Positions 42,717-55,519 of a stretch of 64,000 nucleotides of DNA are shown here, piece by piece. The notes under the pieces are model-generated. The model was not told the DNA's origin and made no database searches. It saw only the letters and a program-made list of their open reading frames with translations. Position numbers and translations under genes: made by a program. The DNA is from Vitellaria paradoxa (Eukaryota > Streptophyta > Magnoliopsida > Ericales > Sapotaceae): contig CM034234.1 of NCBI GenBank assembly GCA_019916065.1, positions 13,002,520-13,066,519 on the forward strand, read 5' to 3'. The first letter of the stretch is position 1. Every line of letters starts with the position of its first letter.

Positions 42717-44949
42717 TGACCAATACTTGTGTCAGGGTGTGTTTCAAATACATATATTATATTAAGGTGTTTGGTCGAGGAAAGTTCAAAAAATATATAT
42801 ATAATAAAAATATAAAAAATTAATGTAAAAATAATATGTGATAAAATTTAATTAAAAAATATAAAAAATTAATAAATTTTAATTAATTTTTGACAAACTA
42901 AATATCCCCATATTAATCAACTTTGGGTTGCACAAAATTTCACCAAATTTTATAAAATTTAAATTTTTTACTCATCACCTATATTACTAAATTATAATTT
43001 TTATAAATTATACGTCTAAACACTATATATTGTTGGGTTTATGTCATTTTTTTTTAGAGACATGGGTTCCGTTTGACCGGTCAAAACTTACCAAACTTTA
43101 ACTACTTTTTGTACTTTATTCCAATAAAATTTTAACATGTATCACTTTTATGTCACATCTTTATATTTTTTCTGTACTTTTTTGCTAACTTTTTTTTCTT
43201 CCAAACAACCCCATGATATATTTTAATTGAGTTTAGATCCAGTTTGATACTTTAAATATATGTTAAATTTAATTAAAAATTATTAGGCTTCAACCTTACT
43301 TGATTCAAAATGTAAATTGAACATTTTTTTTTTATAATTCAGATCATCAACTTAAAATATTAGTTTAAAATCTCTCAAAATTTAAATTGGACCTACTTTG
43401 GGGCCGTTTGGAGTTTAAATAATTTGATTAAAATGTAATTTGAGTAATTTTTTGACGTTTGAAGTACAATTAATAAAAAAAACAAAAATGTAAAAATTAA
43501 TAGTAAAAATTCGTTACTTAACAAAAAAATAAAAATAAAATTCCGTTCGAACGAATTTGGACAAATACTTTTTGACCTTATATGTTATAACTTTTTTAAA
43601 TTTGTAAAACTTTTATTGTAATTTGTAGAAATTTTATAAATATTTACATAAATCTGAGGTAGAAAAAGTTTTGTAAACATTTAAAAAGATTTGTAATTTT
43701 TTTTTGGTTATATTTTGCACTTCGAACGTTGCCTTTGTAATAATAATAATAATAATTTTTTATCAAAATATCTTTACAAAAAAGTGTTGCTGCACTCTTT
43801 GGAGTGCCAACAAACAAAAATAAATAAATAAATAAATAAATCTTCAATAACCTCTATAAATCACTAAAATTCTTTATTATATATTTATATATTCTCACCT
43901 TTACTAATTTCAAAAAATTTTAGTATTTCGCTAAAAAAATAAAAAATTTAGAAGGAGATTAACTAAGTGTGTTAATTTTTTTTACAATCATATTGTTTGA
44001 GTCGAAGATTTTTAAACGAGTATCATTGTCGCTATTTTACACAATTTTTTTGAATCAGTTAGAACAAATTTAGAAAATCCTTCTAACGGTTTTAGTACTG
44101 TACAAGACTTTTTGAATCCCTTATAATAGATTTGGAAGACCGTTTGAACAGTTTATCACTGTAAAAAGAGAGAGTAGAACTATTGTGCAGAATATTGAGT
44201 TGTAATTTTTTGAATCTGTTAGAACGAATTTGAGAAATCGTTCTAACGACTTTGGCACTGCTCATCTCCAAAAAACGTGGCTTGGAAAAAATGCCAAATG
44301 CCTATCTTTACCCCAAATCACGTTTTATCTATTTTTTTCTTTTTTTTTATCACTCTAAACGCACACAGTACTGTGATAATTGCACTTTGTAATGAAATTT
44401 AGATCTTGATATGAATTCAGGTAATTTTTTTTTCTAATCTCATTTTTTTTCTAAATTTGTATTTTAAACTTTTCAAAAAATATAAAAATATTTCTTAACA
44501 TTTTTCTTATCATTTATCAAACAAAAATTAACTATTTTACGCTAGATCCATTTTTGCCTCAAAATTGCATTTTTAAACTTCTTAAAATATTAATAAATAT
44601 TTCTAGATATATTACATATTTCTGATATTGAATATGATTAATTCTTTAGACGCTCAAAAGTTAACCTTCGTCACTATACAACTAAACATAATTAAAAAAT
44701 TAAACTTTATTATCTTAACAATTACCCCGTTAACAATTACTTCATTAACACAATTTTTAACTCAACCTCAACCCTTAGGTGTATTTCGTATTAAGGTTGT
44801 TATCTTGTAAAATTTTAACCCTTTTTAATTTATGTTAGATGTAATTCATAAAATATTTTTTCTATTTAAACAAGTAAATGTTAATTTCTCACAAAGTAAA
44901 ATTAAAAGAGTGAAAATTTGTGTAAACAAAATGTCAACAGTTACTTCAA
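42717..44949. other. Gene-free stretch
   Basis: No gene is seen. There is one larger repeat at 43960-44365 and an (AAAT)n run at about 43818-43841. Confidence 0.5.
43960..44365 (+). repeat. Family C repeat with 'gaatccgttagaacgaattt' words
   Basis: Contains repeated 'tttgaatc.gttagaacgaattt' units and 'aaacgagtatcattgtcgcta'. The same sequence occurs in the middle of 35134-35749 and, reversed, at 49877-50245. The right end 'actctaaacgcacaca' resembles the family A and B termini. Confidence 0.6.
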
Positions 44950-44958
44950 TAATATTTA

Positions 44959-45817
44959 GTGTTTATTTCACTTGCATCATTTGTGATTTTATCTTTATAC
45001 ACTTATATCCCACAAGTTTGATAAATGTATACCTAGACCTCTTGATATTTCATAAATGTGTATTTAGACCCTTTCTATTAAATTTTCCATCAAAAAAAAA
45101 ATATTTTTGGCCAATTAAATGCCATAAAATTACATTTACACCCTTATTGTTAATATAAAAATATATAAAAAAAATTGGGCGTAAGGTTTTTCCTTTATTA
45201 TTTGATACTAATAGAAATTAAATGATAGAAAAGGTGAAAACTATTTTTTTTTCTCATGTTTAGTTTATTAGATTATTAAGAGAAAAAAGTAATGATAATT
45301 TATATATATGTATAATTACTACTTTATGCATAATACAAATTTAAAATATTGATGGTAAGCACAATAACTTAAAAGCACTAATATAAAAAAAGGTTAAAAA
45401 AAAATCAATAGATTAATTATAATGTAATTTTTATTTTCATGTTCGGGTTATTAGATTATTAATTAAAAGTAATAATAATTCATTATGTATAATTATTAAT
45501 TTATATATAATAATATTTTAAATTATTAACGCCAAATATAACAATTTAATCCATAAAATATTTTTAATAAATTAATTATAATATAATTTTTATACAACAA
45601 AATATATGACATATCATAATATAAATATTTTTTTAATTAATACTAAGGTTATGAAATTAATTTTATATTATTAAATTAGTCAAAACTTACTTTAAAGTAA
45701 ATACAAATTTTTGGATGAAAAAATTAACAGAAAGGGTTTCAGTGTACAAAGTTATAAAACTTGCGGGTCTAAGTGTACAAAGTTGAAACCACGGAGATTT
45801 ATAGATGAAATAAACCT
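44959..45817. mobile_element. Non-autonomous Mutator-like element with 9-bp target duplication
   Basis: The perfect 9-bp duplication TAATATTTA is at 44950-44958 and 45818-45826. The ends 'gtgtttatttca' and 'tgaaataaacct' are inverted. The similarity continues inward for about 130 bases ('tagaccctttctattaaatt' against 'aattaacagaaagggttt'). There is no transposase; the interior is AT-rich. Confidence 0.82.
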
Positions 45818-45826
45818 TAATATTTA

Positions 45827-47860
45827 ACCCTTAATTAATTTTAATCCTATATTGAACGAACCCTTAAGAAGTTCTTAAAGAGATTGACTCAGTTCTGTGT
45901 AGAAAAATCAATTTATCCAATCTAGATCGACCAAGGCCGGTCCTATTGGAACTAACTCATTCGTTGCAATGCAAAAACATATTTGAATTCGCCAGGCAAG
46001 TCAGAGCCAGAAATACCGAATGTAAGGGGTCAAAATGTTTAAATTAATAAAATTGCAGTAATTATAGTAAATTTTAACTGTAAAAGAGATATTATTTATA
46101 TTTTAAATCGTCAGTTCAATTTAAATAATGAAAAATCATTTCACAGTTTTAGTTGGAACTTTAGGCGATGGTATTTATACTTTGGAATGTAATTCTACAC
46201 CTATACCATAATATACGGTAAACTATTCAAAAATAATAATTTTTTTTCTACTCTTATACAACGATATTTGTCTTCATTTTTTGTATTTTTACGCGATCTA
46301 CGAATCCAAATTAAAAACGGTTATAACTTGGTGTTTGGGTGTCTAGTTAGTGTAAAATTTTTGTTCATTCTTTATATTTTTACGTGATCTGCGCATTTAA
46401 AGTGAAAACGGCCAAAACGTGACGCTCGAGTGTCCGATTAATCTTATTGAGTTGAAAAAATCAATTTTGAATTTAAATACCCTTAATATTGAGAGGCCGT
46501 TTCTCACTTAAAAAAAAAAAACGTAAAAATAATATTTTTAAATGTTTAATTGACACAATCTAAAAATTCTAATAAGAACAATTTGAATGTGATCTTAATT
46601 ACTTGATCAAACTATTACTGATGAGAAGTTGTCAGAAAATTTGAAAATTGGGCTTTTAGTAGGCATGGGTTAATAAAAATTTGTGAAATTTAAAGTTTCA
46701 ATATAAACACATAAAAAACAAAAAGGGGCAAAAATTAATAAATTTTTAAAAAGTTTAAAGTGCCAAACGCGCTCTAAGTGCACACACGATTTGTTTTAAT
46801 TTCAAAACTTATGTTTGTTTGGTCATACCAAATTTCACCAAAATTCACTAACTTTAACTAATTTTTATACTTTTCTCCAATCAAAATTTTTCACATATCA
46901 CATTTATGTCACATCTTTCCACTTTTATTGTACTTTTACCTTCACTTTTTGTCTAACAAACATCTCCTATATCAAATCTCAAGTCATCAGCTTGAAGGAT
47001 TTTAAAATTGTTAACCAAATAGTTCAATTAAAGGAATAGAATTAAATCCAAATTTTAGTTTGATAAAGATTGTTTACAATAAAAAATTTTCATTTTTTGA
47101 GGATTTAGGATACAGGTGACTTATTGTGTAATTTATCATTTGAAAAGGTAAGACTATTTATAATTGCAACGCTTGTATTATTTCAAAAAAGTTATTCTCT
47201 TTAACTTATTTTCTAATGTTAAGGTTCATTTGGAGTTTCAAAATTTTACAAAAGTATTTTGAAAATTTTTAAAAATTTTTCAAAAAATTCTAACTTTTAA
47301 TCTTTATTAATTTTGGAAGAAGTATGCCTATCATTAAAAAAAAAAAAAATACAATAAAACTAACAATCATGTTGTTCCAACAAAAAAAAATTATCAAATA
47401 ATAATGCAGTTTTCAAAGTTCAAAACAATTACACTTTGGTCTGACAAAATTTGTTCGAATGCATGTTTGATTAGATTTGCCTCTTTTTTTTTTTTTTTTT
47501 GGTATTGTTGTTTGATACAAAATCAATATACATGCATTTATAGCCCCCTACATTTCTATAAAGATACATAAGTAGCTTTATAATTAAAATTACACTTTTA
47601 AGTAGCTTTTAAACTGTTTTTAACATATTATAAATAATATATATACTATATTTAATAGTATTAGTTTAGATTTTAATTAATTGATTTTTTAAATTGTAAG
47701 TTCAAACAACTGTTGAATTTTTATTTATTTATTTTTTTGAATCTAAAAAAATAAAACAAATTAACCGAATCATAAAAGAGAAGTTTATTCCCCATTTGGC
47801 AGTTTCAATGATTTGGTTGTGCATCCTCAATTAGACCCCTGCATAATTGGTTTACTTTAG
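45827..47860. other. Gene-free stretch
   Basis: No gene is seen. A short direct similarity occurs at about 46255-46345 and 46350-46445 ('ttcattttttgtatttttacg' type words followed by 'aaaacgg'). Confidence 0.45.
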
Positions 47861-48019
47861 GGATAGGGTAAATTACATCCAGAACCTTTGAATATTTATA
47901 TAATTACATATAAATTCTTTTAATATATAAAAATTACAAATACTTCCTATTTTGAAATGTTTGTAATAGTTGATTCACTCCGTTAATTTTGACGATTTGG
48001 TAGCCCAAATCAGACGGTA

Positions 48020-48136
48020 TAGGGGCCGGAGCAATACCAAATCAGGAAGGGAGCCTCGTTGGGTTGAGCATCGTCGAAATTCAGCGCGTAACTGAGCGGG
48101 TCGTACCTGAAGTCCGCGGAAGGGGTGTACTTCGGT
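48020..48136 (-). pseudogene. Captured fragment of a plant gene of unknown function
   Basis: The minus strand reads KPPKYTPSADFRYDPLSYAL then NFDD. I recall DFRYDPLSYALNF as a conserved motif of a plant protein family without a firm function. The frame is open for about 40 codons, and I could not follow the fragment's limits into 48137-48300. It may be regarded as the first cargo piece of the Pack-MULE. Confidence 0.55.
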
Positions 48137-48303
48137 GGTTTCGCCCGATCGGGCTGATTAGGTGTCAGCACCTCTCCCTGATCTCTGGAAGGTCGTTAGC
48201 TCCCTACTTGGGCCATATCGAGGAGGCTCGCACCGGTTTCAGCCGCTCTTCGGACGACGGCAAGTCTAGCGTTCCTCGGCCACCATTGCGGAAGCAGCAA
48301 TAG

Positions 48304-48698
48304 AAGCATGTTGTAGTGCTTGATTTGTCTCAAAACCCGTTGTTGGATAGTGAGATTCTTACTGATATTGGGACGCTTGATAAGCTTGAGTAGCTTTTGT
48401 TCCAAAGGTTTTCATGGCTTAATCCCCGAATCCTTTGTGGGTTGAATTAGCTCGGCAAATTTAGACCTCTCTCAGAACAATCTAAGTGGTGGGATACCTC
48501 AAATACTTGGACCCTCTCTTACAAAGTTGGTGTCTATGGCGAAATGGTTTATCGGAAGATTTCCCAAATAGGTTATTGTCAGAGCCGAAAACAATAGGTT
48601 CGCTGGCCAAATCCCTTATTCAATTTCCATGGCTTTACTTGTAAGATTCCTCAGGGTTTTGGGAAGGTTAAAAGCTTGTACGGATTCTCTTCTTCGGT
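48304..48698 (+). pseudogene. Captured fragment of an LRR receptor-like kinase
   Basis: Pieces of leucine-rich repeats appear in order but in shifting frames: VVLDLSQNPLLDSEILTDIG; FHGLIPESFVG; NLDLSQNNLSGGIPQILGPS; AENNRFAGQIPYSISMA; and GFGKVKSLYGFS. The order resembles, from memory, the probably inactive kinase At5g06940. Several repeats present in that protein are absent between the pieces, so there are internal deletions as well as stops. No transmembrane or kinase part is present. Confidence 0.7.
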
Positions 48699-48860
48699 CT
48701 CTAATTCGTAGAGGCAGACAGCGCAGCTCTCCCGGGCGTCACCTGATCCGGCGACGGCTTCGTCCTCGAACTTCACCACCGGAATGAGCTCTAGGATCAG
48801 GCGGCGGGCACGGCGGAATTTCGGGTATGCGAGTCGGAGGCCCCGACGGGATGGTAAAGA
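48699..48860 (-). pseudogene. Captured fragment of a RING-H2 E3 ligase
   Basis: The minus strand reads RGLRLAYPKFRRARRLILEL, then IPVVKFED, then ESCAVCLYELE at the left end. This is the entry of a RING-H2 domain (first C-x2-C pair) with the N-terminal part typical of short RHA-type ligases. The rest of the RING finger is cut off at the junction with the LRR fragment, so the fragment cannot be functional. Confidence 0.7.
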
Positions 48861-49876
48861 CGGTCGGAGATGGATTGGCGGAATTTACCCAATTAAAGAG
48901 AAAATGATAAACTTGACACATTGAAATAAAATTTTGGCTTACGTCATTATAACAGTAATTCTTACGACATGTTAAAGATAGAAAGTTTATACGTAATTAT
49001 TCAAATATTTAAGAAGTTTGTGTGTAATTTTTAATTATTGAAGAGTTTATGTATAATTATTTAAATGTTTAGGGGTTTATGTATAATTTATTCTGAGAAT
49101 ATATCCGAAAGGGCAGTGGGTCCCACACGTGAAAAACCGACTCTTGGCTTTGGCTTTGGGTGGATTCGGCCCCACTCTTTGCTTGTCATGACCTCATGGA
49201 CCTTGCTTATTATAAAGACACTTGCGGACCTCAATTGATTTTCTTATACGTCGTATGTGTGGGTGAGTGGGTTTCTTTACAATAAAGGATTCATTTTTGC
49301 TTAGTGGGAAGCAGGCGGGCCACACTATTTTAATTAGTGAACGTGATTGCTATTGCCCTATAAATTTGTTTTCACTTTTTTGGTTTTATTAGCTTTTTGA
49401 TGAACCTAGCGGGACTGACACCCTCCAACTGTAAATTGTTTGATTTACGATGTGTTTGGCCGATAGAAAAAATTAGTCAAAAAGTATAATAAAAATAAAA
49501 AAATATGACATAAAAATGGTACATGATATGTAAAAAAATTTGATTAAAAAAAGTAAAGAAAATTAATAAAAATTGATAGATTTTACTAGATTTTAATGCC
49601 CAAATAAAGTCTTAATTTAACGATTGAATTATATTTATATTTTTTGAATTAAAAATAAATATATTTAAACTATTAATTTTTAATTTAACGACCTATAGTA
49701 CAAATATCACCGAGTTAAAATTGATCCTGACGCGAGCCTCACCCATTTTCTCTTTGATTAGTGTTTTTCGTAATAATTTTTTTTTTATTTTTACAAAATT
49801 TGACAATTTGATTATTATTATTATTATTAACTTTTAGTGTTTGGAGAATCTTGCAAATTCTGTCCTGTTCTTCTAT

Positions 49877-50245
49877 GGTCTCGTTTGAAATAAGAAAAAA
49901 TAAGATAAATTTAAATAAAATGTGATTTGGGATTAATTTTGGTGTCATTTTTTTTTTGAAAAGTCGCAAACCGTGGGAACGATTTTCCAAATCTGTTCCC
50001 ACGGATTCAAAAAATTCACAAAAAATAACGATAATAGTACTCGTTTGAAAGCTCTCGACACGAAAAAAACGATTGTATAAAAAATTTACACATTCGGTTA
50101 ACCTACTTCCAGATTTTTTATTTTTTTAGCGAAATATTAAAATTTTTTGAAATGAGTGACGGCGGAAAAATTAGATGTAAAAAGGTTGTTGGAGATTTAT
50201 AGAAATTTTTAGAGTTTTATCTTGATGCCAAACGAAAGGGAAAAA
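49877..50245 (-). repeat. Family C repeat, reverse copy
   Basis: The reverse complement of the block at 43960-44365: 'actcgtttgaaagctctcga', 'aacgattttccaaatctg' and 'ttttagcgaaatattaaaat' match it in order. Confidence 0.6.
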
Positions 50246-51380
50246 AGTAATAATAGTTTAAAAATATTTTATATGAAAAACACTTAAATTTTTTGTTACT
50301 TTGAAATTTTTTTTGTTAAATTTTAAAAATTTATTTAACGGAAGAAGATTAATGTTAATAATATTTTAAATCAGGGAGGTAAGTGTAGTTTTTAAATATT
50401 GATGGATGATAAATGTAAATTACCTATATTGAGACGATATAGGTGCAATTTTTACCCTTTTATCAAATGCATACAAAAATTACAAAATTAAAAGAAAAAA
50501 AAAGTTGTGTTGATACACCCAAGAAGTGTAATTTTGAAGGATTTGTAAAATTATTTCTTTATAATTGATTGTTGAGTGTTGAAATCAATCTTTTATTTAT
50601 AAAAAGCAAAAAGTGTAGCATCCTTGCAAAACAAGGCAAGGTTTATTTATTTATTCTTTTTGAAAATTTGAGAGGAAAGACAACCTTGAGATGATAGATT
50701 ACCTTTAATAATATATATCACAAGCGTGTATTTGATAAGGACATCTTTCTTTTCTTTTATTTTTTCCTTTCTTTTTTTTTTATTTTTTTGTCTGTTATGT
50801 TTTGCTTTCTCATCCTCCTTTTTGCGGGGTAAAAAGAAAAACGTTGCTATTGAGATTATATTACTTTTATTAAAAAAGTGTATATTAATTTTAAATTCTT
50901 TTAAATTTATTTTTACCGTGTAATGAGATATTAAATTTGTCGACGAAAAGAAAAAAATAAAATTATATAAACAATTAAATAAAAAATAAATTATTTTTTC
51001 GTTGAGTTATGAAAATAAAAAAATTAATATGTAAAGAAGTACAATACTTTATATTACCCACAAGTATATATACTAGTGATATGGCTTGTACGATATACAA
51101 ATTTGTTATATTATATGATTAAGTTGAGCATACTATTATACTAAAATAGTTAAGTTGTAAAAATATATTTGAAAGTAATGCGTATTGTTATTTATGCAAA
51201 TTCAATTAAATAGTAAATGTAAAATAAATTAAAATATTGATACTATCAATTGCTTTGATTTGATTAAATTCAAATTCTAATAAATAAAAGGAAAAGAAAA
51301 AACAATCAGAGAGATTAAAGAATAACAACACTTGCTCATATAATTAAACAATTTATAATTTTGTCTCTACTATTCTTACC

Positions 51381-51383
<3 letters not shown>

Positions 51384-51411
<28 letters not shown>
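51384..51411. repeat. (TA)n microsatellite
   Basis: A pure AT run of 28 bases. Confidence 0.9.
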
Positions 51412-51414
<3 letters not shown>

Positions 51415-52862
51415 AATTACATATAAAAACTTATAAAATATATATAAATTACATATGAAAACTTTAAGACATTAAAATTTAAGCATGTACCTAGTAAATT
51501 GTAAAATTGAAGAGAAATTTATTGAAATAAAAAGTCTCTAAGAAATTTAAAAAAAAAAAAAAGAAGTTTTCGTATCTATTTATAAATTTTACATGTAGGA
51601 GAATCCAATCTTATTTAGATAAGAATATCATTTCGAATTAAAAGTCCAAGTCCAATAAAAATTTGAGCAGATTGCACTTCAATTAGATTGATTTATCCAT
51701 TATCAATTTTATCTTTTAATTTCTAATATTGTTTGATATTTTTAATAAATAATATTAAAAAATATATAATTCTAATAAATAATATTATAATTTGATTTAA
51801 AATATATCATTTTATTTTATCTAATTAAATAATACAGGACATGTTACTTGTTAAGAAATTAATATTTTTATTTAACAGATTAATTATTTTTTATATTATT
51901 TTATTTAACAATAATTTATTAGATTATGAAAAATTAAAAATAAGAAGTCATACAATAAATAGAAGTGTTGATTAAATAAAAATATCAAGTAATATTTACG
52001 AAAATTCTACTTTGAATAAAATTGTAAATAAGTGGTAATTATATATAATATTAATTCCACTTAGATTATATAATTATAAATTAAGATAATTATAATTATA
52101 AATTTACGTTAATAAATTAAAATCTTTATTTAATAAGATAATTGTTTTTTTTGTTATTCTTTTAATAATAATAATAATTATTATTATTATTAAAACTTTT
52201 ATTTAACATGGTAAATATTTTTTTTGCATTATTTTGTTTAATAACAATAATAATATTTATTATGTTTTAAATAATAATTTATTAAAATATTTAAAAAATA
52301 AAAAATAAGAATATGTTTTAAATAAAAAATAAGAAGTTATATGATAAATAGAAGTGTAGATTAAATAAAAATATGAAGTGATATCCATGAATATTTTAGT
52401 TTGAATAAAATTAAAAATTATGAATAAATAGTAATTATATAAAATACTAATTTTTTTTTATAAAATGATTAAGATAATTATAATTAAGTGCCACATGTCA
52501 CAACTATACATGTATCACAATCATAGTACAAGTTAGGTCATACATGACATAAGATAGTTATAATTATGTGCCATGTGTCACAACCGTTATGTAAGTTAGA
52601 TTTTATATGGCATAACAGCGTTGTCAGACTCTACTTTATATATATACAATATGATATATATATATTTATAAAAAAGAGTTAGTTACATATAATATTATTT
52701 ACAATTAATTAGAAACAACGATTGAACCAAAGCTTATCGATAGCCAGCAATTTCACAACGTTAGCCTATTCGATTGAAAAAAAAAATAAAAAAATAGAAA
52801 AAAAAAGGAAAGACAACCATCTTCCAACAAATATAGCAATCGACTGAGTTCGAAATTAGTTT

Positions 52863-54880
52863 AGGGTTGTTTGGAAGTCTAATTTTTAATAAATTTTAGT
52901 ATTTTTTGTCAAAAATTAGTAGTTGAAATTTTTGATTTGTTTGTTAAATAAACAGTAACTTTTGTAACTTTTTGATATTTGATAAAAGAGTTTTTTATGA
53001 AAATATTCTCTAATTTATTTATTTTTTTTTATATTTCATCCTCAAGCTATCAAATGCATCTATTACGTCATTGGACTATTTGATTTTGGTCTATTTGGTC
53101 TGAACACTAGAACGAATTTGGATAGTTAAGAATGTAATAAGTACGTTTGATAATTTGAGAATGAAATAGAAAAAATATAGATGTTTTATTAAAAACCTCT
53201 TATTAAATTTAAAACTCATTTGTAAAAATTATAACTTTTTTCGTTTATCTTCAACATTTTTTGTTCTTAATTTTTTATTTTCAGTTATTATTATTTTTTT
53301 AAAAAATCGAAATATGCTTGGTAGTATAATTTTGTTTACGGTAATTAATTTTATTAACTTTTTTATAAAATTAACTAAATTTAATAAAATATATTTAAAC
53401 TAATTAATTTAACATTATATATTATTTTTTAATAATGATTAATTTTAATAAAGGACATTAATAAATAACATAATTTAATAATAAATCAATATATTTTTAT
53501 TAAAATAAATTCGATGTAATAAAAATATTTTAATAAAACAATATTAAGAGGTAATTATTACTTATTAAAAATTTAATTTAATAAAATAAATTATTTCAAT
53601 AATAAACTATTATTTTAATAATAATAATAATTTAATAAATAAATAATTTTAACGTGTAATTATCATTAATTTTAATTTTACTAAAACAAGTTATTTTAAT
53701 ATGTAATTATTATTTATTAAAACATAATTATAATCTAATAGGTAAGTTATTTTAATAATAACTTATTATTTTATTTATAATTAATTTAATTTCAATAAAA
53801 ATAAATATTTTAATATGTAATTATTACTTTTTAAAAATAATTTAGTTTAATAAAATAAATCATTTTAATTACAAATTGTTATTTTAATTTTAATAAGATA
53901 AATCATTATAATAACATGTTATTTATTAAAAATAATTTTAGTTTAGTAAAGTATTCAAATAAAATATTTCATTTTAATATGATGCAAAAAAAATGAATAA
54001 AGTGTTAAAATTAAAAAATATTTATAGAATAGAGAGTTTTTTTTTTAATAAAAATATCTCTCAAACTATCATCTTGTTTTCTATTTCGTTCTCAAACTAT
54101 CAAACTTACCTATTGTATTTTTGAACTATTCAGATAGAAAAAAAATATTTTTATATGTAATGATGAAGTTAGTGTTCGGACTAAATAATACAATGTAATT
54201 ATGGAGTTAATGTTCGGAACAAATAGTACAATGTTTAGATAGTTCAAGGATATAATGGGTGCATTTGATAAAAAATATTATTATATGTAATTAGTGTTCG
54301 GACCAAATAGCACAATGTAATTATGGAGTTAGTGTTCGGAACAAATAGTACAATGTTTAGATAGTTGAAGGATACAATAGGTGCATTTGATAGTTTGAGT
54401 AATGTTTTAAAAACTGGAATATTCATCGAACTAGAAAAAAAGGATTGGGTCATAGGTTAATGATTCAACCAGAATCAAATCGGAGTTGAATTATGACATC
54501 ATAAATATATTTAAATAGACAAATAAAATATCAAAATATGTTAAAATTATATAATGATTTTAAAAACTTATATTTTTCCATATATTCTTCTAATTTATTT
54601 TGTTTTACTAATAAAATGTGTCAATAAAAGGTGTTTTAAAATAAAATTACTCAAAATTAATATATTATATAGGTAAAACTGATCAAAACTAAAGAATAAT
54701 AAGCATTAGTAGCTTAGTGGGAGAATAGTATTTATCCGGTTTTTAAAACATTGAGTTTGAGAACGAAATAAGAAAAGAGAGAGAAAGAGAGAGAGAGAGA
54801 TAATTTGAGAGATATTTTCATAAAAAACTCTTAGTAAAATTTTTGATAACTTTTGACAATTTTTAATAATTTTGGGTGTA
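52863..54880. mobile_element. Element with long inverted arms and a tandem duplication in one arm
   Basis: 'gagttttttatgaaaatatt' (about 52989) pairs with 'atattttcataaaaaactc' (about 54812). 'gctatcaaatgcatctatta' (about 53045) pairs with the complement of 'caataggtgcatttgatagt' (about 54377). The loop between the arms (about 53200-54050) is extremely AT-rich with no gene. The outer limits are approximate. Confidence 0.5.
54139..54398. repeat. 130-bp tandem duplication with 38-bp sub-repeats
   Basis: 'ttatatgtaa' at 54151 recurs at 54281 with the following 'gtgttcgga.caaatagcaca' sequence. Inside each unit 'gttcgga' recurs after about 38 bases. It forms part of the right arm of the element at 52863-54880. 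Confidence 0.7.
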
Positions 54881-54883
54881 TTT

Positions 54884-55022
54884 AGGTTCCGTTTGATTTA
54901 TTGTAAACTTTTGAAAATTTCTAAAATATTTAAAAGTTATTTATTTTTTATTTCATTGTATGAATTATTAACTCATAACTTATCTCACTTTATATTGTTT
55001 TTATCGCTCCAAACACATCTTT
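54884..55022 (-). repeat. Family A repeat, reverse copy
   Basis: Runs from 'ggttccgtttgatt' to 'cgctccaaacacatcttta', with 'aactcataacttatctcact' in the body. Confidence 0.6.
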
Positions 55023-55519
55023 AGTAAGAATTTTAGCAAATTTTGCGTTGAGTTTGCTAAGAAAAAAAATTTAAAATTTAGTATTTTACTAAATACCAAG
55101 ATTTGAAAAGTTAGTAATTTTACTCTAAAAGTTTAGCATTCAAATGGTATTTTAATTAAAACTTATATTAAGATATCATTTTCATATTTGTGGTGAGTTA
55201 GAATTTTTTCTTTTTCCTACGCCCACCTTACTTGATTAATCACGTTGAATAAATTTAATAGGTTGAACTAACTAAAATTTAAAAGTAACATGTATAAAAA
55301 AAAAAAAATACTAATAAGAAATTAAAATGTTACACATTATATAAATGTAAAACATAAAATAAAAAAATACTAATAGGATTTATATATTATTTTTTTAGTT
55401 TTGTATTACCATAATATAAAAGAGATATTTAAACTAAAATTGATCATACCTGCATCATATTTTTATTTTTATTATTTATTTCATATTTTTATGGGTTAAA
55501 AAGTAAAAGAAAAAAAAGA

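Larger units (their letters stand above)
47865..49094. mobile_element. Pack-MULE-like element carrying fragments of three host genes
   Basis: The left end 'agggtaaattacat' and right end 'ataatttattct' belong to imperfect inverted repeats of about 80 bases, each with degenerate 'ataattacatataaa' units. This is a Mutator-like end type often seen in plants. The interior (48016-48900) is sharply GC-richer than both sides. It joins three unrelated coding fragments in mixed orientation (listed separately). All are broken and none is a full gene. No transposase is present. A clear 9-bp duplication was not found. Confidence 0.75.
49095..52860. other. Gene-free stretch
   Basis: No gene is seen. Contents: the family C repeat at 49877-50245, a (TA)n run at 51384-51411 and very AT-rich sequence after about 50900. 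In 52485-52625 there is a short direct repeat: 'agataattataattaagtgccacatgtca' type sequence recurs about 65 bases later as 'agttataattatgtgccatgtgtca'. Confidence 0.5.

Noticed and set aside
48064..48303. 79-codon plus-strand frame in the Pack-MULE
   Set aside because: The minus strand carries the recognisable DFRYDPLSYALNF motif, so the plus frame is its shadow.
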